From Anaerolineaceae bacterium (GTDB lineage: Bacteria; Chloroflexota; Anaerolineae; Anaerolineales; Villigracilaceae), in NCBI GenBank assembly GCA_022181005.1, contig BQMV01000376.1, positions 1 to 5,962 of the forward strand: DNA of 5,962 nucleotides, read 5' to 3'. The notes under the pieces were generated by a model. That model was not told the origin of the DNA, ran no database searches, and saw nothing but the letters and a program-made list of their open reading frames with translations. Positions 1 through 4,408 of the stretch are shown in pieces. The position numbers and the translations under genes are program-made. Positions within the stretch are counted from its first letter, which is position 1; each line of letters begins with the position of its first letter.

Positions 1-10
1 CTTCCGATCT
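1..10. other. Residual Illumina adapter end (not biological)
   Basis: CTTCCGATCT is exactly the last ten bases of the standard Illumina read-1 adapter (ending GCTCTTCCGATCT). The same adapter appears in reverse orientation at the other end of the window, so this is uncut adapter and not genomic sequence. It abuts an ATG at 11, which makes the first gene look complete when it is not. Confidence 0.93.
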
Positions 11-1015
11 ATGCACCAAAGCCGTCAACTGCTAAAAAATTACGTTGATTACCTTGGGAATGAACGCCTGCTCCTTGCGCGGCATGGCATGTCGCCGCAA
101 CAGATCGGCTTGCTTAAGCAGACGCTCGAAAGCCCCGAAAATTATTTCAACCCGAACACATCCCGCAAGTACGGCAATGTTGAAATTCTATTGCCGCGCC
201 TGAATCAATACTTCGGCATCATCCCGCATGAAGTGGAAGGCTTCAAAACGCTGGAAGATGAAATCAATCATTTCAAACATATCCGCGTGTTGTTGAAGGA
301 TATTCAGGAACTACAAAAGAAAATTGACGCGGTACGGCTTTACAAAGACCCTGCTGAAGCGGAGGCGAAACTCAAACAGCAATTGCAGGATAAAATAATT
401 GACATTGACCAGTACACGCTCGCCGTGAAAGAGTTGGCAAGAACTGAGCCTTCCGAAACCTTCGAGCATAACGGTCATCGTTTACACATCAAAAACATCG
501 CCAGCCATTATTATCTGCCCTTGCTTTTATCCGATGACGACCGCATTGATTACATCTCGCGCATTATCAAAACGCCGAGCGAGATTCGTTTTGTCAATCA
601 ACTGGAAGCCTATCTCAAAGAACCAGATCATTATTTGAAACAATATGATTGGTGGATGTTCAGCCGCGCCGAAGAAACGCTCGATAAAATCACCATTCCC
701 TACTACGATCCAACCCAAAATAAAATGCGCGACTTTCACCCTGATTTCATCTTTTGGCTGGCGAAAGATTCAAAATATACAATTCTATTCGTTGACCCCA
801 AAGGCATCCGCGACATCGGCTGGACGTATAAGGTCGAAGGCTACAAAGACCTGTTTCTTGAAAATGGAAAACGAAAAACCTTCAAACACGGCAAGCAAGA
901 TGTTCAAGTCGCCCTCACGCTTTACACCGACGACAGCAACCAAGTCTCTGCTGGATATCGCAATTTCTGGTACGATAACCCAAAGAGAATTTTTGAGCAG
1001 ATCGTGCCTGAATAA
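11..1015 (+). CDS. Type III restriction Res-like helicase-nuclease, C-terminal part (5' truncated)
   Basis: 334 residues are visible, corresponding to the C-terminal third of a DEAD/DEAH-box helicase-nuclease of the kind annotated as the Res subunit of type III restriction-modification. That family is usually about 900-1000 residues. The helicase motor (Walker A, DEAH) is not present; it would lie beyond the contig end. Residues about 80-145 are charged and helical. Residues 239-264 carry the nuclease core: F-H-P-D245-F followed by I-L-F-V-D262-P-K264, which matches a PD-(D/E)XK active site with D245, D262 and K264. A conserved-looking stretch (YYLPLLLSDDD, then PSEIRFVNQLEAYL) precedes it. 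The ATG at 11 directly follows adapter sequence and has no ribosome binding site, so it is an internal methionine or a chance codon. Stop is TAA at 1013. No methylase gene (Mod) is in view, so the system type and activity are inferred. It could also be a stand-alone helicase-nuclease of another defence system. Confidence 0.82.
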   Translation: MHQSRQLLKNYVDYLGNERLLLARHGMSPQQIGLLKQTLESPENYFNPNTSRKYGNVEILLPRLNQYFGIIPHEVEGFKTLEDEINHFKHIRVLLKDIQELQKKIDAVRLYKDPAEAEAKLKQQLQDKIIDIDQYTLAVKELARTEPSETFEHNGHRLHIKNIASHYYLPLLLSDDDRIDYISRIIKTPSEIRFVNQLEAYLKEPDHYLKQYDWWMFSRAEETLDKITIPYYDPTQNKMRDFHPDFIFWLAKDSKYTILFVDPKGIRDIGWTYKVEGYKDLFLENGKRKTFKHGKQDVQVALTLYTDDSNQVSAGYRNFWYDNPKRIFEQIVPE

Positions 1016-1034
1016 TACGCGACCCATCCACCCC

Positions 1035-1130
1035 ATGACCACCATCGCCTTCCTCGCAGACCACCTCGACACTATCCCCGCATTGGCAACGCTGTTCCGC
1101 GCCCAATGGTCCAAATATTATGCCGATGCG
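1035..1130 (+). pseudogene. GNAT acetyltransferase N-terminal remnant
   Basis: An ATG at 1035, 19 nt after the stop of the helicase-nuclease gene, opens about 32 residues beginning MTTIAFLADHLDTIPALA and continuing ..FRAQWSKYYADA. This resembles the first strand and helix of GNAT-family N-acetyltransferases (I-x-F-L-A-D-H-x-x-x-I-P-T/A-L-A ... W pattern). The frame stays open to a TGA at 1257. After about residue 32, however, the translation becomes arginine-rich and low in family resemblance, and from 1171 on it is only antisense to the PLP enzyme. The acetyl-CoA-binding motif (R/Q-x-x-G-x-G/A) is absent. I read it as a decayed or truncated gene left at a rearrangement point, near the repeat at 1166-1176. 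There is no clear ribosome binding site. Family assignment rests on a short match and is tentative. Confidence 0.5.
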
Positions 1131-1165
1131 CAGACAATTTTTCCTAGTGACGCGCACACGCGGAG

Positions 1166-1176
1166 ACCTGTCAGGT
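1166..1176. repeat. Short palindromic repeat ACCTG-T-CAGGT
   Basis: Bases 1166-1170 (ACCTG) and 1172-1176 (CAGGT) are perfect inverted repeats around a single T. On the - strand the TGA stop codon of the PLP enzyme (1171-1173) lies inside it. On the + strand it is followed by TTTTT (1176-1180), so it faintly resembles a terminator, but a 5-bp stem is too short to call one. It marks the point between the GNAT remnant and the convergent gene, and is one of nine short repeat blocks in 1166-4207. Confidence 0.55.
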
Positions 1177-2169
1177 TTTTAGTATATTCGCGTACTTCTC
1201 CGCGAACAGCGCGGGCTGTCCGCCTGTGTGCCAGAATAGCACAGTCTCCTCCCTCTTGAAATACCCCTTGCGGATGAGGTCTATCATCCCCGCCGCCGCG
1301 CGCCCCGTGTAGACTGGATCAAGCAGTAGACCTTCATGCTTTGCAAACAGATTGACCGCTTCGCGCTCCGCGTCAGTCAGGACGCCGTAGCCTGCCTTGC
1401 AGTAGTCGGCATTTGCGGACACCTCAGCCGGCTCGAACCGAATCCGCTCCCCCAACTTTTCACTCGCCTCCGATGCAAGTTTGGACACATGACTCTTCAA
1501 CCACTCCTCCGACTCGTCAATGCTGATTCCCAACACCTTGCCTTTGAACCCAAACACGCGCTGACCCAACACGAGTCCCGCGTGCGTTCCGCCTGAGGAG
1601 GTGCCGAAGACGATCCAGTCGGGGCAACCTTGCGAAGGTTCAAAACCTTCGCAAGGTTTTTGCTTCATCAACTCTTCCATCGCAAACGCGTACCCCAACG
1701 CGCCCGTCGCGCTCGATCCGCCATACGGGACGAGATGCGGCTTGCGACCATCCGCGACGGCTTTGTCGAATGTCTCTTTCAACACGCGGTCGCGTTCATT
1801 GCGATCGGCTATCGTCACGATCTCCGCGCCGAATAATTGATCCAACAACAAATTGGCAGACGGCTTGTCGGGCATCTCGCCGTTCAGCACAAGGATGCAA
1901 TCGAATCCATACTTCGCCGCCGCCGCCGCAGTTTGACGACAATGATTCGACTGCAACGCGCCTCCAGAGATCAATGTCCGCGCGCCTTGCTCCTGCGCCT
2001 CGGCGACGAGAAACTCCAACTTGCGAGTCTTGTTGCCGCCGATGGCGAGTCCCGTCTGGTCGTCGCGCTTGACGAGGATGCGCGGACCAGCCAGAATGTC
2101 CGAAAGACGCGGGAGTTCTTCGATGGGGGTTGGGAGGTGGGCGAAGTGGAGGCGGGGGATTTTGTTCAT
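1171..2169 (-). CDS. dcyD: D-cysteine desulfhydrase-like PLP-dependent enzyme
   Basis: 332 residues, full length for the D-cysteine desulfhydrase / ACC deaminase family (PLP fold type II). These cytoplasmic enzymes break D-cysteine into pyruvate, H2S and ammonia, or deaminate 1-aminocyclopropane-1-carboxylate. Visible motifs are the PLP-lysine segment GGNK47TRKLEFL, the substrate-binding QSNH (73-76), the phosphate-binding loop TSSGGTHAG, Y287-T288 in LDPVYTGR, and HT315GGQPAL near the end. ACC deaminases typically have Glu and Leu where this protein has T288 and T315, so the desulfhydrase assignment is preferred. Exact substrate remains an inference. The ATG at 2169 is preceded by AAAGGA six to seven bases upstream, a good ribosome binding site. 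The gene lies 72 nt downstream of the FemAB pair and may be read with it. Residues 171-182 (K-P-C-E-G-F-E-P-S-Q-G-C) are encoded by a palindromic repeat and look like an insertion before the conserved IVFGTSSGG segment. The stop codon lies within another small palindrome. Confidence 0.9.
   Translation of the reverse strand: MNKIPRLHFAHLPTPIEELPRLSDILAGPRILVKRDDQTGLAIGGNKTRKLEFLVAEAQEQGARTLISGGALQSNHCRQTAAAAAKYGFDCILVLNGEMPDKPSANLLLDQLFGAEIVTIADRNERDRVLKETFDKAVADGRKPHLVPYGGSSATGALGYAFAMEELMKQKPCEGFEPSQGCPDWIVFGTSSGGTHAGLVLGQRVFGFKGKVLGISIDESEEWLKSHVSKLASEASEKLGERIRFEPAEVSANADYCKAGYGVLTDAEREAVNLFAKHEGLLLDPVYTGRAAAGMIDLIRKGYFKREETVLFWHTGGQPALFAEKYANILKT
1626..1658. repeat. 33-bp perfect inverted repeat inserted in frame in the PLP enzyme
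   Basis: Arms 1626-1640 (AACCTTGCGAAGGTT) and 1644-1658 (AACCTTCGCAAGGTT) are exact reverse complements separated by CAA. Each arm is itself palindromic at its ends (AACCTT/AAGGTT). On the + strand it is followed by a T run. The total of 33 nt equals 11 codons and adds a Cys/Glu/Pro/Gly-rich stretch to the protein just before the conserved phosphate-binding region. Its hairpin strength and exact frame preservation point to a mobile palindromic element rather than ordinary coding sequence. Confidence 0.85.
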
Positions 2170-2184
2170 GGCGATTCCTTTACT
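2163..2184 (-). promoter_or_regulatory. Ribosome binding site of the PLP enzyme gene
   Basis: Read on the - strand, AAAGGA is followed by a short spacer (ATCGCC or similar) and then the ATG at 2169. This is the only clear Shine-Dalgarno sequence among the minus-strand genes whose starts are visible, and it supports the chosen start. It suggests the gene is translated independently of the upstream FemAB pair. Confidence 0.6.
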
Positions 2185-2240
2185 TCGTATTTCGTATTGC
2201 GTACCGCGTGATCAAAATACGCAGTACGCAGCACGCAGTA
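2181..2240. repeat. Intergenic imperfect inverted repeat built of 7-nt-like units
   Basis: Left arm 2181-2203 and the reverse complement of right arm 2218-2240 match at 18 of 23 positions. Both arms are made of units close to TACTGCG / TATTGCG with about a 7-base period. The 14-nt centre is CCGCGTGATCAAAA. The element fills nearly all of the 72-nt gap between the FemAB-like gene, whose stop is 2242-2244, and the start region of the PLP enzyme. A hairpin in the transcript is possible, but there is no U tract after it on the - strand, so I do not call a terminator. I see no convincing promoter in the gap. Confidence 0.75.
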
Positions 2241-2241
2241 G

Positions 2242-3414
2242 CTATGCGCCGAGATTCTGTTTCGTGCGAGCCTTCCCCCTCGACCTCATCACATCCAGCA
2301 CGCGCGGCATGATGTCTGAATACATCCGATACCAAAATTGATTTGGCGCAAAATCCCACGCGCCCAGCGTACGGACGACCTTGCCGCCGAGTCCCTCTTT
2401 GAAGCGATAGACTCCCCACATCGAGTCAGATTCATCGAATACTTCGGGCGCGCCCCACAGATCGTACGCAGTGCATCCACGCGCCTTCGCGCGCTTCATC
2501 GCTTCCCATTGCAAAAGATACGTCGGCATTTTTTCACGATGCACGTCACGCGACATTCCGTATACATAATACGCGCGACCTGCGAAATAAAAAACAAAGA
2601 TCGCGGCGACGGGTTCGGAGTTGACCTCGGCGATCAAAGGTTCGCACGCCGGAACGTTCGAACGTTTTAACGTTTCAACGTTGGCTTGCATGAACGTTTC
2701 CCAAACAGTCTGATAATATTCCTCGCCGCGAATCACAAATCCATCGCGCACAGATGTTTCAGCGTACATCTTGTACAATATGGGCAAATCTCCCAACTTG
2801 CCTACGCGCAGGGAAACGCCTTTCTTCTCCGCGAGGCGGATGTTGTAGCGCGTCTTCTGCTTCATCCGCGCGAGCAGTTCGTCTTCGGTTGGATGCAGGT
2901 CAATGACGACTGTATTCTTGAACTGGATCTGATCCGACGAATATCCCCATCCCCTCCGCTTCAACTCGGGCGTGACGGCTGATCCGTTTTTATCTTCGGC
3001 ATCGTCCGCGCTTTGAGGGACTCCCGTCCCTAGCACAATATCGGGATCACATTTCAAAAAGATCGCGCCCTGTTTCTTCGCAAAGGATTGTAGATCATCC
3101 AGCACGCGCTTACGAAGCGATTCGTTCGTCCAATCAAGGAGCGGTCCTTTCGGCGAATACAAAATGGACAACCGCGCGGCAAAGCTGTTTTGGAGAATTC
3201 GGCGTCTGAGGATGAGCGCGGCGGCAGATGGAGGAAAGAGGAAAGATGAAAGATGGATGGGGTCTCTTTCCTCTTTCATCTTTCCTTCGTTATCCCAAAG
3301 AAGGTATATCGGCTCCCACCCATACTTCGCCTTCACCTGTCCCCATTCGTAGGTTTGGAGGAAGTGCGGATTTGGCAACTTCGAGATGATCGAATTCCAG
3401 TTTTTACTTTCCAC
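2242..3414 (-). CDS. FemA/FemB-like GNAT-fold protein, downstream copy
   Basis: 390 residues; family members are commonly about 330-360. FemA/FemB and lipid II:glycine glycyltransferases add amino acids from aminoacyl-tRNA to peptidoglycan precursors on the cytoplasmic side of the membrane. Relatives also occur in exopolysaccharide loci. Family marks are HFLQTYEWGQVKAKYGW near the start, YSPKGPLLDW at 87-95, FLKCDPD at 119-125, the basic motif MKQKTRYNIRLAEKKGV at 184-200, and MPTYLLQWEAMKRAK..YDLWG towards the end. No signal peptide or membrane segment is seen. The start is GTG at 3414, three nt after the upstream stop. It gives the same spacing to the LQT-x-EWG motif as in the paralog, so coupled translation is likely. 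Extra length comes from three repeat-derived inserts: about residues 44-63, residues 128-133 with their flanks, and 245-255. The real substrate is unknown; an acyl- or aminoacyl-transferase role in cell-envelope assembly is the best inference. Confidence 0.82.
   Translation of the reverse strand: MESKNWNSIISKLPNPHFLQTYEWGQVKAKYGWEPIYLLWDNEGKMKEERDPIHLSSFLFPPSAAALILRRRILQNSFAARLSILYSPKGPLLDWTNESLRKRVLDDLQSFAKKQGAIFLKCDPDIVLGTGVPQSADDAEDKNGSAVTPELKRRGWGYSSDQIQFKNTVVIDLHPTEDELLARMKQKTRYNIRLAEKKGVSLRVGKLGDLPILYKMYAETSVRDGFVIRGEEYYQTVWETFMQANVETLKRSNVPACEPLIAEVNSEPVAAIFVFYFAGRAYYVYGMSRDVHREKMPTYLLQWEAMKRAKARGCTAYDLWGAPEVFDESDSMWGVYRFKEGLGGKVVRTLGAWDFAPNQFWYRMYSDIMPRVLDVMRSRGKARTKQNLGA
2653..2700. 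repeat. Tandem octamer AACGTTNN array inside the FemAB-like gene
   Basis: Four consecutive octamers AACGTTCG, AACGTTTT, AACGTTTC and AACGTTGG occupy 2653-2684. A fifth copy, AACGTTTC, sits at 2693-2700, still in 8-base phase. AACGTT is its own reverse complement, so the array reads the same on both strands. It encodes N-V-E-T-L-K-R-S-N-V-P (residues 245-255). This is roughly ten residues that the paralog at 3418-4407 lacks at the corresponding place. Confidence 0.85.
3016..3031. repeat. Small hairpin AGGGAC-TCCC-GTCCCT in FemAB-like gene
   Basis: AGGGAC at 3016-3021 and GTCCCT at 3026-3031 form a perfect 6-bp inverted repeat with a 4-nt loop. It encodes residues about 128-133 (L-G-T-G-V-P) in a loop after FLKCDPD, the same loop that holds the GTTTCAA array in the paralog. 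It is short and could be chance alone, but its position among the other repeats makes it worth listing. Confidence 0.5.
3231..3285. repeat. GAAAGA/TCTTTC inverted repeat inside FemAB-like gene
   Basis: Bases 3240-3253 (GGAAAGATGAAAGA) and 3272-3285 (TCTTTCATCTTTCC) are exact 14-bp reverse complements with an 18-nt centre. A second, overlapping 13-bp pairing exists (3234-3246 with 3265-3277). Each arm is made of GGAAAGA/TGAAAGA-type 7-nt units. The block encodes roughly residues 44-63 of the downstream FemAB-like protein, a stretch absent from the paralog, between the DNEG turn and the A-L-I-L-R strand. Confidence 0.82.
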
Positions 3415-3429
3415 TTTCTATTCTCTATT
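3402..3429. repeat. Four heptads (TTCYAYT) spanning a stop/start junction
   Basis: TTTTACT, TTCCACT, TTCTATT and CTCTATT follow each other at 3402-3408, 3409-3415, 3416-3422 and 3423-3429. Read on the - strand, the array contains both the TAG stop of the upstream FemAB-like gene (3418-3420) and the GTG start of the downstream one (3412-3414). The C-terminal residues NRE and the first residues after GTG are thus repeat-encoded. No strong Shine-Dalgarno motif is present, so the downstream gene probably depends on coupling to the upstream stop. Confidence 0.7.
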
Positions 3430-4407
3430 TCCAATGAATTTCAGATAAGCCCAATACAGAATCGGATTGTACACTCGATCCATCGCTTGCGCCGCGCGTT
3501 TCAGTTCGCCGCCGAAGCCGCGTTTGAAGCGATAGACTCCCCACAAGCCATCGTGACGTGATTCAAAATTCGCTTCGAGAGTTGCTTCGTCTTCGTCAGG
3601 GACGCCCCACAAGTCGTACTCTTCGCATCCGCGCGCTTTTGCCCATTTCATTGCTTCCCATTGAAGTAAATATGTTGGCATACGGTTGCGTTCTTCATCC
3701 GTTGACGCGCCGTAGAGATAATACGCGCGGTTGCCGTTGCGAGCGACGAATAACGCCGCGAGCGGTTTGCCTTCGTATTCAGCGAGGAGAATTTCGCCGA
3801 GTCCCTTTGGTTGGAGGAGTTCATACGCGCGTTTGTAATATTCCAACGAGTGGACTCCGAATCCGTCGCGCCCGCCCGTGACAAGCATCATCTTGTGAAA
3901 GGATTCGATATCGTCCCATGCGCGGACGGTCACGCCTTTCTTCTCCGCGAGGCGGATGTTGTAGCGCGTCTTTTGTTTCATCCGCGCCAGAATCGTGTCT
4001 TCGTCATCTTTGATGTTGATGAGGATGGTTCGGGGAGGTTGGATGTTGTGGGGAGAGGTTTCAAGCTTCAGGTTTAAAGTTTCAAGTTGCTGATCGCCCC
4101 AGAGGTCGGGTTCAAGTTTCAAGAAAATGGCGCGATGATTTCGGCAAACCGAATCAACTTCTCTCCAAAACCGATCACTGTTCACTGATAACTGATTACT
4201 ATTCACTGCTTTTGGAATATAACCAATTGTAAAACCGAGCGGTAATTTGCGAAATAAAATTTGCGCGCCGATATTTCCGCTGACCACTCGCACAGGTTTC
4301 CACCCAAACGCAGATTTCAACTCGCCCCATTCTCCCGTCTGCAAGATGTGAGCATTCGGATAGGCGGAAAGAAAATAACTCCATTCAGCAAGGGTAATTT
4401 CTGGCAT
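3418..4407 (-). CDS. FemA/FemB-like GNAT-fold protein, upstream copy
   Basis: 329 residues, close to the usual family length. It is a paralog of the adjacent downstream gene. Shared marks are HILQTGEWGELKSAFGW at the start, YIPK at 63-66, FLKLEPD at 95-101, the basic motif MKQKTRYNIRLAEKKGV at 143-159, GRDGFG-x-H-x-x-EYY, RAYYLYGAS, MPTYLLQWEAMKWAK and YRFKRGFGGE near the end. No signal peptide or membrane helix is apparent, in line with cytoplasmic action on lipid-linked or tRNA-linked substrates. The ATG at 4407 follows the TAA of the upstream sugar epimerase by one base and has no Shine-Dalgarno motif, so translation is probably coupled. Two tandem heptad arrays replace expected sequence. 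Residues 67-79 follow YIPK where the sister protein has GPLLDW, and residues 108-117 (L-E-T-L-N-L-K-L-E-T) lie in the loop after LEPD. Loss of the Gly-Pro after PK is odd, and activity may be altered. Envelope or peptidoglycan function is inferred from family and neighbours. Confidence 0.82.
   Translation of the reverse strand: MPEITLAEWSYFLSAYPNAHILQTGEWGELKSAFGWKPVRVVSGNIGAQILFRKLPLGFTIGYIPKAVNSNQLSVNSDRFWREVDSVCRNHRAIFLKLEPDLWGDQQLETLNLKLETSPHNIQPPRTILINIKDDEDTILARMKQKTRYNIRLAEKKGVTVRAWDDIESFHKMMLVTGGRDGFGVHSLEYYKRAYELLQPKGLGEILLAEYEGKPLAALFVARNGNRAYYLYGASTDEERNRMPTYLLQWEAMKWAKARGCEEYDLWGVPDEDEATLEANFESRHDGLWGVYRFKRGFGGELKRAAQAMDRVYNPILYWAYLKFIGNRE
4058..4085. repeat. Four GTTTCAA-type heptads in FemAB-like gene
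   Basis: GTTTCAA, GCTTCAG, GTTTAAA and GTTTCAA are contiguous at 4058-4064, 4065-4071, 4072-4078 and 4079-4085. They encode L-E-T-L-N-L-K-L-E-T (residues 108-117 of the upstream FemAB-like protein). Related TTCAAG units recur at 4111-4124, but there they encode the conserved FLKLEPD segment, so that similarity may be coincidence. Confidence 0.8.
4173..4207. repeat. Five GATNACT-type heptads in FemAB-like gene
   Basis: GATCACT, GTTCACT, GATAACT, GATTACT and ATTCACT run without a gap from 4173 to 4207 (35 nt). They encode A-V-N-S-N-Q-L-S-V-N-S-D-R (residues 67-79) on the - strand. Heptad repeats of this kind are known as short tandemly repeated repetitive sequences in cyanobacteria, where they are usually intergenic; here the array is inside an open frame. 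Confidence 0.88.
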
Positions 4408-4408
4408 T

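Noticed and set aside
645..1259. Long + strand open frame of 204 codons overlapping the Res-like gene
   Set aside because: Up to 1015 it is a shifted-frame shadow of the helicase-nuclease gene, and after 1171 it is antisense to the PLP enzyme. Only the 1035-1130 segment resembles a real protein.
1626..1665. Hairpin plus T run resembling a rho-independent terminator on the + strand
   Set aside because: It lies in the middle of a gene on the opposite strand with no + strand gene to terminate. The symmetry is better explained as a palindromic insertion.
1913..1932. GCC/CGC triplet run in the PLP enzyme
   Set aside because: It encodes the alanine-rich QTAAAAAK segment that is normal for this enzyme family, so it is ordinary coding sequence and not a repeat element.
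2170..2241. Possible promoter (TTGATC ... AAATAC, 17-nt spacing, - strand) before the PLP enzyme
   Set aside because: The -10 element matches the consensus poorly and the whole region is repeat sequence, so I cannot support a promoter call.
4111..4124. Two more TTCAAG heptad units in the upstream FemAB-like gene
   Set aside because: They encode the conserved FLKLEP motif shared with the paralog, so the resemblance to the nearby GTTTCAA array may be coincidental.
4199..4384. Other-frame minus-strand open frame within the FemAB-like gene
   Set aside because: It overlaps a gene with clear family motifs on the same strand and shows no recognisable protein features of its own.
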